Origin: Oreohelix idahoensis
Taxonomy: Eukaryota; Mollusca; Gastropoda; Stylommatophora; Oreohelicidae
Length of the DNA: 64,000 nt
NCBI GenBank assembly: GCA_024509875.1
Contig: JAMPIV010012453.1
Span: 248,001 to 312,000, forward strand
Direction of reading: 5' to 3'
In this document: one piece after another, positions 23,055 to 33,224 of the stretch
Position numbering within the stretch: position 1 is the stretch's first letter
How the letters are laid out: each line of letters begins with the position of its first letter
Program-made: the position numbers and the translations under genes
Notes under the pieces: generated by a model
Database searches by the model: none
What the model saw: the letters and a program-made list of their open reading frames with translations, nothing else
Told to the model about the DNA's origin: nothing

Positions 23055-23445
23055 AGAATGATCATGGCGCACTCTTTCCCTGCGAGGGGGCAATGAAGCC
23101 TCAAAACCTATATGCGTCAGAAGTCCAAAATACAACTCTTTGATATTTCCTGATAGTTTAATGTCCTTATCATTCAATATTAATTTTCTGTATCTTAACT
23201 GAGCCTTAAAATTTCTATTCTAAGGGCATTTCGTCCTTTACAAATTTTATCCACATCCTCCTTTGTGGTGCACAGACCCCTATGGCTAATGATTGTGTTA
23301 TATAAATAACTCTAACTTCTTCTCTGCATTCTTAACATCTTTCTCTTTTTTCCTCCTATTGTTGTCAGTTATTCGCTGTTTGATCTTTTCTTTAACTGCC
23401 CTCACTGATTCTTTACAGTACTTCGTTTCTTCCATTCCAGTCTAT
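23055..23445 (-). pseudogene. Antisense coding remnant, unrecognised protein
   Basis: On the minus strand, coding-like pieces follow one another in shifting frames. There is a lysine-rich CKESVRAVKEKIKQR stretch, then EDVDKICKGRNALRIEIL, then QLRYRKLILNDKDIKLSGN and LTHIGFEASLPPRRERVR. The order and composition look like a decayed helical protein rather than chance. It sits inside the TIR element and may be leftover transposase or captured sequence. I do not recognise it. Confidence 0.35.
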
Positions 23446-23456
23446 TATAGTATTAC

Positions 23457-23579
23457 ATTACTCGTGTTTAGGGTTAACACTAACTTTAGGGTTAACACTA
23501 ACCCTAATCCTAAACCTAACTGCTACGAAAGAAAACATAACTACACATATTCACTATGGAGCAAAAAGGTACGAGTAAT
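23457..23579. repeat. Small inverted-repeat unit with telomere-like core
   Basis: The ends attactcgt (23457-23465) and acgagtaat (23571-23579) are perfect 9-bp inverted repeats. The core holds tttagggttaacactaac twice, then accctaatcctaaacctaac, that is degenerate TTAGGG units in both orientations. It could be a tiny MITE or an internal telomere-like patch. Confidence 0.4.
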
Positions 23580-25112
23580 ATGAAATTACCATATTATATT
23601 ATAATATATTATATATAGCTACCGCGGCTCCTATTTTATGAAAGATGTTTATATATATTTCTTCTTTTCGGGGAATTTTAAGACTATCAACTAGTACCTG
23701 CTAGTCCGGACATTTCAGTACACCGTCAGCTACTAAGTTATGGTATTTTTCCGGTTTCCTAGCCTTGTCTCAATACATCGACCATTGGCATTTGGTTTTG
23801 CGTTATCATTCGCGTTTGAGATCATAATTCACCCTATTATGTTGCAAAAGAAACCTTCATTTAATTACCAATTAATCAAAACATGCATTTTTTATTCAAA
23901 TTGGTAACTTTCTTAGCTTTTCAAGCTCTTGAAAAAATTAGATTGATGTGCGAATGTCTTAAGTGGTGATAACACATTCAATCCAAAAACTGTGCGATCG
24001 TGTTAAATTGCTAAATAATATTAAAACTATTGTAAATTTTACATTTGAGGTTCAAAACATTGTTAATAAGTGATATACTTACGTATAGTCAACCTCAAAT
24101 CAGAAGATGTGATGATGTTTGAACAATAGCCAATATAAGTGGCGTCCCGATCTTGGTAAACATCGGGAGTTATCACAGCCCATGGAACAGCCTCGCTATG
24201 CATCCTTCACTAAAATTTCTAGGCCTAACTTGAGCGATACAGAACTTACTCAAAGCCAATTAGCTCGACCGCCAAATATCAGAAGTCAATAAAATTTCAC
24301 ACGAATAAAGAAAAATGGCTCCCAAATCTTCTCAAACATGGCAAAGATTTATAACACCATTTTAAATGTTAAATTTGGTAAAATTTAAACTTCACTTCGA
24401 GATATGAACATTTTACCCTTTGTTTTCTACAGTTTGCCATATATGAAACTAAAGATGCACTTTTCCCCCTAAAAGTTGTGAAAACAGTGTGCAAATTAGT
24501 GCTTTGGCGGTCGAGCGACCCTCATTTGAATGAAGCGGGGTGAGACGAAAACGTTCGGAGTACGTAGCAAACTACGCGTAACGCTGCTGTTCGTTTTTAT
24601 TAGTAAAAAAATACTTCAATAGCTTTTATTTTTTTTAAATTAATACACTTCAAAAGAGAAGAAGATAAAGAGTATCATGATATAAATTTTATTACAATCC
24701 GCTTAATAGCAAAGGGACAGTGACGACTTAAACTTGACGAATTTCCCTCAGTTTTCTCCACTGGCAACAGATCGAAGCGGGCGGTTTGGGGTACCTAATA
24801 TTAAGACTGATCCAGCTATAAGTTTTTTCCACAGGTTACAGTCAGTTTAGATGGTAGTGTAGTAAGGTTGTTTATGACTTAGAGGTAATTGATGGCTAAT
24901 TGAATTTTTTTCTTAACAGGAAAGTAAATTCGGGTTTTGGATAGCTGGATAACTATAACTTTTTTTCAGGTAGTTAGTAGTCAGACTTGGTACTAGTCTG
25001 AGTGTGGGGTTTTGCGACAACATATTCCTAGCAGGTAACAGGTAGTTCCTTCCTTTTGTTCTTCTTTCTGTCAGTTTCTGTATTCTTGAGAATACAGCAG
25101 TTTGCAAGTAAG

Positions 25113-25994
25113 ATGGCAGATACGGCCAAGTTACGAGCTGCCTGGCGTGAGGCTGCTGAGGACATGGGTATGGACAAAGAGGAAACTAAGGCCTACATGT
25201 TGAGGGAGAAGGATAGGCATGACCAGAAAGAGATGGAACTTCGGAAAATGGAAGCACAGGAGAAGGCCGCAGAGAGGGAAGCACAGGAAAGGGAGAAGGC
25301 CACAGAGAGGGAAGCACAGGAAAGGGAGAAGACCGCAGAGAGGGAAGCACAGGAAAGGGAGAAGGCAGCAGAGAGACAGCATGAACTTGCCATGCGTTCT
25401 CTGGAACTGCAGCATAGATCTTTGGAGGGCAGTTCGGCTAACGGAGATTCCCCCAGAGCAGTGGCAGCAGACACCGCAGGAAAAGGAGGGCCCCGGATGG
25501 CAGCCATGAATTTTCCGATGGACTCTTTTCCTAACGGAAATGAGAAAATTGAGGTATTTTTGGAAAAATTTGAAAGGATGGCAAAGGCATACGGGTTGGA
25601 GGATAGTCTTTGGTGTCTCAAATTATCTCAGTCGCTGAAAAACCAGGCTTACGACATCTATAGCAAGATGCTAGTAGATGACAAAAATAACTTTGAGGCA
25701 CTGCGGAACGCCCTGTTACAGCGATTCCAATGTACTCCCCGGAAGTGCCAAACGATGTTTCGGGAAAGTCGTCTGGAGAAAGGAGAAAGTTTTCCCCAGT
25801 TCGCAGAGAGACTGAGGAATTACCTCACTCGCTGGAGAGAGTTGTCAGGACTGGCGAAATCTTTCAAAGGGCTGGAAGAGTTAGTTCTGTGCGAACAAAT
25901 TAAGGCAAACATGTCCCCAGACTTAAGGAGGTACCTGGCGGAGCAGGGCGCCCAGCAACTGGACCAGATAATTCTATTTGCAGAAAGGTTCTAG
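25113..25994 (+). CDS. Element D Gag, N-terminal part (SCAN-like capsid region)
   Basis: The ATG at 25113 (MADTAKLRAAWREAAED) was chosen over the in-frame ATG at 25056 because the Gag of B starts alike (MADLAKF). Residues 30-105 form a charged coil with repeated AEREAQEREK units. Residues 150-293 resemble the SCAN-like capsid domain of Gmr1-type Gags (VFLEKFERMAKAYGLEDSLW, LRNYLTRWRELSG, RRYLAEQGAQQLDQI). It ends at UAG (25992-25994), directly where the B Gag reads AERYQAAQAEV, so the stop interrupts one longer ORF that resumes in frame with TAQAEVLGQ. Confidence 0.85.
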   Translation: MADTAKLRAAWREAAEDMGMDKEETKAYMLREKDRHDQKEMELRKMEAQEKAAEREAQEREKATEREAQEREKTAEREAQEREKAAERQHELAMRSLELQHRSLEGSSANGDSPRAVAADTAGKGGPRMAAMNFPMDSFPNGNEKIEVFLEKFERMAKAYGLEDSLWCLKLSQSLKNQAYDIYSKMLVDDKNNFEALRNALLQRFQCTPRKCQTMFRESRLEKGESFPQFAERLRNYLTRWRELSGLAKSFKGLEELVLCEQIKANMSPDLRRYLAEQGAQQLDQIILFAERF

Positions 25995-27956
25995 ACGGCA
26001 CAGGCCGAAGTACTGGGCCAGAAAAGAAAACACCCTGACCTGCCAGCCCCGGACAAAGGAGCATCTTCATCGCATTCGCCTTCCTCTTCAGCTCACCAGC
26101 AGCAAGGGCCGTCTCGCAAGGAGCCCCCTCCCAGTCATAACATGCACTCCCAGCTGCATAACAGAACACAGGGGCCGATCTCTCATGAACCCGCCAGGAA
26201 CCGGGGAGATAATGAGAGATATTGTAGGTTCTGTCGGACTACCTCTCATTGGACAACACGGTGCCCAAACAAACAACCCGCTCATCAGGTGGCTTGTTTA
26301 AGGCCTGTGAGGGTGAAACAAGGGAAGAAGTGGAAACCCTTCCAGTCAGAGAAGTTGTTCTCCAACAGTGGACCAGCCGAAGTGAACGGTACTGAGACTA
26401 CATGCTTATTTGACAGCGGGCTTACATACCCCAGCATAGTCGCCCGACATTTGGTGAAGCCCTGGCAGATGACCAGAGAAAAAGTGAATATTGGTGGAGT
26501 TTTAAGGAAAGGGACTTCACAGTGCTTCCCCGTAGCCAATATTGAGGTGAAATGTAAGTTCATGTCCGGCACCATCAAGGCAGCTGTAATGGCTCAGCCA
26601 GCCTATGACTTCATTCTCGGCAACCCATATTTAGTTTTGGGGAACCCGCCCACACCGATCCTTGCTGATGCAAGGGGGCCTACTGCAGGCCAGATAAGTG
26701 AAAAAGGAGAACCCCTAATTCACGGAGCCCTGAGCGAGCTCGAACAGCCCTGTCATGCTAAGGAGAGGTTAGAAGCCTCTCAGGAGAGTGGTATGTTATA
26801 TGCAGAGGCGAATTCGTCTGTCAACCCTGTGCAGCCTAACGGACAAACAGTGGTAACATCTCTGATTCAGGAAGTACACTCTTTGTTGTCGGGAATTAGG
26901 CCCCTGATGGTATTAGCTCCCTCAAGTGAGGGACATACTGACAAGAGCGGTATTACATATGTCCACGACCAGCGCCATCTTCTTAGGGCACAAGATAGCG
27001 GTCTGAGTGAACATGTAGTTCCAACCAGCCCTGGAGCCCCATCCCACCAGCACTTTACTCAGATGGAGGAGGACAGTGATCTGAGTGACCGTTTGCCTAT
27101 AAACGGAGATGGGCCCCACAACTCGAATATCTCGTTTACAGAAAACGACTCTTGTAACGAGGAGCCTGAGAAATTGGCTATATTTTCCAATTCGTTTCAC
27201 GGAACATTGGAACCAGTCACTGAGAGCGTTTTCTCAGATACTCCACGATCTAACGGGATCTTAAACCGTCAAGTGTCACTGCAGGACACATTCCAACTGG
27301 CGCCAGTAACTCTCACAGGGGAGGGCAAGGTTGAATGTAGAACCAGGGTGTTAGATGGAGAACTCCCGTGGTCTACAGTTTCATCTCACCAACTTTTCAG
27401 GCCAGAAAAGAGTGAGGAAAGCGGCCTTATGCATTTGCAAGGAGCTACTTTAGAGAGCTCTGTCCCTCTTCATGTTGGTAGGGGAAGAGCGATCACAGAA
27501 CCACTGCCAGAGACAGATATTACCTACCTTTCTCCAAAGGTAGAAGCTATTGAGATCAGTGAGGATTCGATAGAAACCCAGCAAGAGATCGGAAACTCGA
27601 TGTCAGAGGTACACAAGAGTCCTCATCTTCATTTTAAGGTACCAGCGGTTTCAAACCCGCTGATGAGCAGCAAGGTAGTTGCCATCGCCAGGCCGCCACA
27701 GCATCAGCCGGTCACGTCAGCTGCCCAGGACAGCCTTTTGACGATCATAGCAAGGGAAAGTTCAGACCCGCCATTAGACGGCACAGGTCCGAAGAGAGAT
27801 CAACTCTCCCAACGGAGCATAGGAGGGTGTTCAAGGAGAGGAAGAAGGAGGAAACGCAAAAGAGGAAGGTCGAAGAACACTGAAGAGGAAGGGGTACGGA
27901 CAGACAGCTCTTTAGATAGAGTTAAGGGCCAGTGTGAAACCCAGAGATTTCAGTAA
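25995..27956 (+). CDS. Element D zinc knuckle, aspartic protease and unknown C-terminal region
   Basis: Same frame as the Gag upstream, separated only by the UAG. A CCHC knuckle, CRFCRTTSHWTTRC, lies at about 26223-26264. A retropepsin-like domain follows, with LFDSGLTYPSIVARHLV (catalytic DSG) and the later YDFILGNPYL (I-L-G). Some 420 residues with no recognised domain end in a basic GCSRRGRRRKRKRGRSK tract. The ORF stops at 27954 and the 3' LTR starts 36 bp later, after a purine stretch (gaaggtgggagtga). RT, RNase H and integrase are absent, not merely broken. Confidence 0.82.
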   Translation, partial: TAQAEVLGQKRKHPDLPAPDKGASSSHSPSSSAHQQQGPSRKEPPPSHNMHSQLHNRTQGPISHEPARNRGDNERYCRFCRTTSHWTTRCPNKQPAHQVACLRPVRVKQGKKWKPFQSEKLFSNSGPAEVNGTETTCLFDSGLTYPSIVARHLVKPWQMTREKVNIGGVLRKGTSQCFPVANIEVKCKFMSGTIKAAVMAQPAYDFILGNPYLVLGNPPTPILADARGPTAGQISEKGEPLIHGALSELEQPCHAKERLEASQESGMLYAEANSSVNPVQPNGQTVVTSLIQEVHSLLSGIRPLMVLAPSSEGHTDKSGITYVHDQRHLLRAQDSGLSEHVVPTSPGAPSHQHFTQMEEDSDLSDRLPINGDGPHNSNISFTENDSCNEEPEKLAIFSNSFHGTLEPVTESVFSDTPRSNGILNRQVSLQDTFQLAPVTLTGEGKVECRTRVLDGELPWSTVSSHQLFRPEKSEESGLMHLQGATLESSVPLHVGRGRAITEPLPETDITYLSPKVEAIEISEDSIETQQEIGNSMSEVHKSPHLHFKVPAVSNPLMSSKVVAIARPPQHQPVTSAAQDSLLTIIARESSDPPLDGTGPKRDQLSQRSIGGCSRRGRRRKRKRGRSKNTEEEGVRTDSSLDRVKGQCETQRFQ

Positions 27957-27991
27957 TGAGATCGATGCTCAATCTTCGAAGGTGGGAGTGA

Positions 27992-30898
27992 TGTGATGAA
28001 GTGGACTGAGATTCTGTCTTTCAAATGGCCCATGTCTTTTTCTCCTTGCATTTTGTTCACTTTTTCTAGGAGGGATTACAGGTAATCCATCCCCATGTTT
28101 CTTCTATTATTTACGTTTTTCAGAGTGAGATCACGATGGAGTTTTATCTCATCTGCTTTATGTTTCTTCTTTATGTGTTTAGAGTTGGTGCGTAGGGAAT
28201 TGTTGCAGTGTTATTCTAGAAGAAAGATTATAGAGCCTAGATCAGAGTTGCACCAGTTTTAGTCTTTTTAAAGATTGGCGTGGCCATAGACGTATTTTTC
28301 GGGAATTGAATATATTTCGGCCATTTTTGCTTAAATTGACAATAGAGGGCTAAACTTTATTCCCGTTTCTTTGTTCAATGGGGGTAGTGACTTTAGCACG
28401 TGCTGGCAGTAACCGGATGAGTCAGAGTTAGTTACTATTCTGATTGGATGAGATCTAACTGCTTTGAATGGCAGCGCGTTCATTGGGGCTTAGAACAAAG
28501 CCGCGTATATGACGTCACGAGGTCAGCGTGCTGATCTAAGAGGATAAATAGGCCCGTAATTTAATTCTCGTTCTCTCTAATGTAATTGCCAGCCGCGTGC
28601 CAGAGTCAAATAGTCGATTTGCCTTTCAGTGGGACATTCAAGTTTGGTAAGCATAATTTATTAGCGTGGTACTTTATTTAATTTTTCTAGTCCTAGGCCG
28701 AGCAGTTAAGTTTCTTGGGAAGTTACTTTTAAATTAATTTGTAACTTCAGAGCCATCAAATACTATCTTAGTGAAAGACTTGAGAAACGAAAGAGGTTCA
28801 TAATAATTCCTTATTTAAGGAATAGCGGTATTTAAGCTGGTTTAAAAGTTGAGTTGCAGCGGGCGTGCTTTGTATTATTGCAAAGCAGGTCTGTAGAGAA
28901 ACCCATATCTGCGAATTATATTTAATTACAGAATGACGAGAGCATGTGTATATGTGATTTTATTGAGAGTGTAATGCTGCTAGTTATTTATATAGTTGCA
29001 CATCTATCTGTGGACGGGAGTGAAAGAGGTGTAATTTGTAAGCCCATGGGTGCGTTGGTTACCGAATATTTATTCGAGACGATGTTCAGATGGTGAGGGA
29101 GAGAGGAGCACATGGTCGTAAGAATTGTAAACACGTGTTTGTAACTACAGGGTTTTCAATTGATAACCTGGGGTTATGTATAACTTCTAGGCAATATGTA
29201 TATGCTAGCATCTAACAGGGTTATACGTTATATATATATTGTATTGTTGTTCTGAGTATTCAGAAGACGGAGACGAAATTATTTCTGTTAAGGGAATAAT
29301 ATTTTATTTCATTTTGAGGTGATTAATATTATTGACGGGAATTTTAGGAATTCCTAGAGATATTTTATTTTGTGTTAATCATTGCTGCAGGTAGTGTCAG
29401 CGTAAGAAGTAGGCCACAGTACGTCTGCCCAGATAGGGCCAGTGAAATATTGTTGTTGCTCGGACTTAGTCAGGCAGAACAGACGATCTGGGTCAGCCAA
29501 TGTTTATTTTGGGGCAGGTAGAGAAGGGAACAGTAGAGGAGAGGGCTGTGTTAGCATGATTATTTGTATGGAGGTGCATAACGGGAACAGAGAGTAGGGG
29601 AGTTATTTGTTATTAGAAATGTATTATTACTGTGTGTTTAGCTGTTGCATTTTTTTCTGTCTAAACAGCAGGTACCGGCTTTGTGGGAAAGAGAGAGCGG
29701 AATTTTGATACCACAAAATTTCTCCCACGGCAAAGTTGTGGCATTCGCAGAAACGCAAAGTTTGGCGTTAATTGCCAGAGGTGGAAGAAGAGAAAATAAT
29801 ACGTTTTTCCAAGGCAGGGAAGACATTCTCTAGTTGAAAGGGATTTTGGTGGAAAAATCCGGAGCTCTGATGCTCAATCTGCTTACACACGCAAATGGGC
29901 AGGTTGCCAGCGTGGTTGTAATTTATTTCGCTTCGTCTCGGCCATAATAAAGCCGAAGGCCCGCAGCCCAGAGAAAGGGGTGAGCGGGCAGGTGTATACA
30001 ATTCGTAGTAGCAGCCAGCTACAGTTTCCAGTCCAGAATCCAGTGTTTAAACCTTAGTTATCAATTTCAGAATTGTGGAGGGAAACAGGGTTACAATACC
30101 CTCTACAGATGTTAGAGCAGAAGACAGCTGCTGAAGTTTAGTATACTGGTGGTAGAACAGAAAGACAGAACTGAGCGCAAAGTCTAATGAAAAGCATAGC
30201 AGAGGTCAGCTGCTGAAGTTTTAGATGAGTCAGTTGTGTAGCAGTGTTCAGGAGATTTCAGGATAGGCTGTGTAGAAACAAAGTCTGTGCAGAGATTGTG
30301 TAGACACTTCGTAGTCGTTCCAGCTGACTGTGTACTTAGAGTTAGAATTTAGAACAGCTAGTTTGGAGTGGAGGCTCGACAGCTGAGACCCCACCAAGTG
30401 CAGTGTGGTTTATTTCATTTTTATCTTACCTTCTTTCTCCATACAGGTGAAACTTGTGGGTGAAGGGTTGGTTTTGATGATACATCATTTGTAATTTTGC
30501 CTGAATTTGTTTTCCAGGTGTGCTTACACTGCATTTTTATCCTTTTGACATGTATTTGATTACTTGTTTGTGTGTATAATAAAACTTGTACATTTATAGT
30601 CTGGACCAGTCATTTTAATTACGTACAGTAGCTATCTGTTGTCTGTATCGTGGTGTATGTGAATCTTAATTGAACCTTATCCCCTTAGGGTAGTTAGAGG
30701 TGGTTGAGGCCATAGCATTTAAGACGTCCGGAGTGGCGAGGAAGAGTCAACTTCGGTTCTCAACCTCGGAGCCAGTGGTCTCAACTTTCACATTTGCACT
30801 GTCATTTTTCATCTGAATCTATCATTTCAGTCTTTCTTCTCACTAGTGTCTTGTCACTATATGTAGACAGCCTCTAGTCGTAAAACCATTTCGTGACA
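27992..30898 (+). repeat. 3' LTR of element D (uninterrupted, 2907 bp)
   Basis: Runs TGTGATGAAG to GTGACA and serves as the empty-site reference for the three insertions in the 5' LTR. It keeps the CRE-like and TATA-like motifs at 28510 and 28544. Short open frames inside both LTRs (for example 29645-29833) are mirrored on both strands and are not counted as genes. Confidence 0.93.
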
Positions 30899-31267
30899 CT
30901 GCAGACTTTTATAAACGGGTGCATGCGTAGAATAGAAGGACTGAAATGATATGACAAAGTCTCAAATGTGGAATTGATAACAAGAACCAGACAAGTGCCA
31001 GTGGAACAAGAGTTGAGAAGAAGACGCTGGCGATGGATAGGACACACATTGAGGAAACCTGTTGATAGCATTACAAGGCCGTCCTTGTTCTAGAATCCAC
31101 AGGGAAAGAGAGGCAGAGGTAGACCAAAAACACATGGAGAAGAGAACTGGATACAGAGGTGAAAATGATGAAAACATGGAAAGAACTTGAGTGGATGGCA
31201 CAGGACAGGAGGACGGCATGTGTTTGTTGAAGGCCTATGCTCCTTGGGGAGCTAAAGGGTATTGATT
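30899..31267 (+). mobile_element. RTE 3' fragment, right half
   Basis: It continues the fragment cut at 14964 and reads LRRIEGLK, QVPVEQELRRRRWRWIGHTL and GKRGRGRPKTHGEE in decayed form. It ends in a tail of attg units and the outer target duplication gataagtcatgcagt (31268-31282). Close relatives sit at 34646-35269 and 38880-40990. Confidence 0.88.
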
Positions 31268-31456
31268 GATAAGTCATGCAGTACTTCACATGACACAGCA
31301 ATCACATAATTTGTGCTGATACTGTCTCCTGTAACGTGGATGTAGTGATCAGCTTTAAGAGACTATCTGTCTGTCTCTTCTCTTGTTAGATAGCAGAACT
31401 ACAATTTGATAAATTCAGACAGAAGCAACTTCTATACTTATTGATCTTGTCATTAG

Positions 31457-31618
31457 AAACAGCCCTTGAAGAATGAAAACAAAACTCGCCCCCTTCCAGT
31501 GCCAAGAGTAAAGGCAAGTGCAGGTCTTCCCCAGCATAGTGAAGATAGACTTGTGTCAGCTGGCCTTTCTACAAATTCAAGTGTATCCAGTTCAACAGAG
31601 GAAAAAGAAACTCCAAGA
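31457..31618 (+). CDS. Host gene exon 4, proline/serine-rich
   Basis: There are 54 codons in phase 0-0 between acceptor cttgtcattag (ends 31456) and donor gtaagc (31619). The peptide starts KQPLKNENKTRPLPVPRVKA, goes on through an S/T-rich stretch and ends EKETPR. The phase matches the exons on both sides. A longer version to a second gt at about 31654 is possible. It looks like a disordered linker; family unknown. Confidence 0.6.
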
Positions 31619-32365
31619 GTAAGCTTGACTTCACCTGTTTTAACTGATTCAGTACGTAATTATTTTCAGCTCTGGACGGAATTATTTTTAAGCCCCAAAA
31701 ATTTACACATACATAATTTACGTTTACTGACAATGTGTGTCTAATCATGAGTTAAGTATAACATATTATATATCAAATTAAAGTACATTGGATGAACAAT
31801 ATAAATCCATATGCCTTTCTAGCTAATTTTATGTTATGTTTATGTTATAACAGATAACATGTACATGGAAAAAAAGATAACTTGAAATTTTGAACAAAAA
31901 TCTTCGACTTACGTAAGGCTTGTAACATAAATTGTTATCACAATACAGTTTCACTGCTCTCTTTGTACAGGTAATCCATTTAGAAACACAGAAAAAGTAA
32001 GAAAGTTATGGTTGATCACACAGTTTGTTCACTGTTCACATATTAGTAACATATCCTGTGTGTTTCCGGCCATTATGGCGATACGACAAAACACGATTAA
32101 AGATGAAGATAAATGTGAAATTCCCTTCAAACGCAAATAAAAGACGTTGAAGCTTGTTGAAATTTGCCCAGTTTTGTGTTTACTTCCGTTCGAGATAAAT
32201 TCTGGGCAGTATAAAATATCAGAATGGAAAGAAACAAGGAAATAAATCAGCGTCTTTTAAAAGATCTTGCGGATACAGCGGTCGGCCATAGCGTCTTTTA
32301 AAAGATCTTGCGTACGGAATCAGTTAAGTGCAGATCATTTAAAAAAAAAATTATTTTAAGTGATC
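31619..32365. other. Intronic stretch, no gene supported
   Basis: AT-rich intron. A 22-bp unit gcgtcttttaaaagatcttgcg occurs twice between about 32250 and 32308. Nothing coding was seen. Confidence 0.5.
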
Positions 32366-32376
32366 ATAAATGTTTT

Positions 32377-32452
32377 AAGCCGATAGGATAGTCTGGCGCT
32401 CTCTCTTCCAAACCTCTACACCTCACGGTAGAAGAGGAACGACTAAGTAAGT
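32377..32452 (+). mobile_element. Very short tail of the 8222-11397 LINE family
   Basis: A 76-bp insertion with target duplication ataaatgtttt (32366-32376 and 32453-32463). It matches the 3' end of the complete LINE and ends in aagtaagt. It shares with the 16823 copy the variant gataggatagtctgg, so both may come from one source subfamily. Confidence 0.9.
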
Positions 32453-33224
32453 ATAAATGTTTTGAACAAACATTAAAATGTACATTCCACAATTATGTAT
32501 GGATTAACATTACAGGACTATAGTACATAAGAAGCAACATAATGAAAATGACATAGGGGTAATTATATCTTATGTGACATCTCTAATAAAAACTAATAAA
32601 TTTTTAAAAATGTCTTTAAATAGTATTCAATGACTGCTATTTTAAGCTTTTAAAAACCTGCTATTCTTATAGAAAGAATGAGTTTATCTTGTACAGGTAT
32701 CAGCTGTGCCAGTGCAAAAACAGTGTGTTACAACCAATGTCTTCTGACAGTGTATGAAGAGGTTTAGAAATTATAGTTTTTAAGTCCTGTTTTGGAACAT
32801 GCTTTATTTGAAATATATCTCAGGGCATGGCATGAAAAAAACAGAATTTATCATATATAAATCAAATGATGCTTTTTTTAAGTTATTCATGCATTCTTAA
32901 TTAATAGTATCGTCAACACCATGAAAAAAGCAGGAGACTTTTTTTACCAAACCAAATGAAAGAACCCTTTCTTTTGTGCTAGCGGTTATGTTGTTTAGAT
33001 TTGGTTATTTGTTGTAATTACATTGATGCATAAATAAGCATGGCATAAACATTATAAATAGAATGTAGTGACTGAAAGGTGTTAGTATTTGTAAAATATG
33101 GCCCTGTGTGTGTAGTTTATATATAGTGAAACATTGAGAGAAATATGAAATTTGAAAAACACTGGTATAAATTATTACTTGTAATGCTGATTTATTTCTT
33201 CTTCTTCTTCTTCTTCGTACACTC

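Larger units (their letters stand above)
22327..24797. mobile_element. Non-autonomous TIR DNA element (hAT-like ends)
   Basis: Ends are TAGGTACCACAAA (22327 on) and, reversed, TAGGTACCCCAAA (from 24797). The 7-bp direct repeat atattaa flanks it exactly (22320-22326 and 24798-24804), or 8 bp with one mismatch, which would suit hAT. It spans 2471 bp with no intact transposase, only an antisense coding remnant (about 23055-23445). A perfect 14-bp inverted pair, gctcgaccgccaaa at 24263 and its complement at 24503, lies inside. Confidence 0.75.
22192..25112 (+). other. Element D leader, split by a TIR element
   Basis: The native leader is 22192-22326 plus 24805-25112, about 440 bp, running from the 5' LTR to the gag ATG. 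It contains the putative primer-binding region just after the LTR. Everything between is a later insertion (22327-24797). Confidence 0.75.
14970..30898 (+). mobile_element. LTR retrotransposon D, gag-protease only, with 2.9-kb LTRs
   Basis: Starts TGTGATGAAG and ends TTTCGTGACA, flanked by the 5-bp target duplication ctgca (14965-14969 and 30899-30903). Its LTRs are 14970-22191 (swollen by three insertions) and 27992-30898. Subtracting the insertions and their TSDs leaves about 2908 bp against 2907 bp. The internal part holds one gag-protease ORF and no reverse transcriptase, RNase H or integrase, so the copy cannot move without proteins from a relative. Aligned LTR stretches differ at about 1 percent by eye, so insertion is fairly recent. 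Confidence 0.93.

Noticed and set aside
25131..25621. Antisense ORFs over the coiled-coil repeats of Gag
   Set aside because: Low-complexity complement of the repeated GAGAAGG units; not independent coding.
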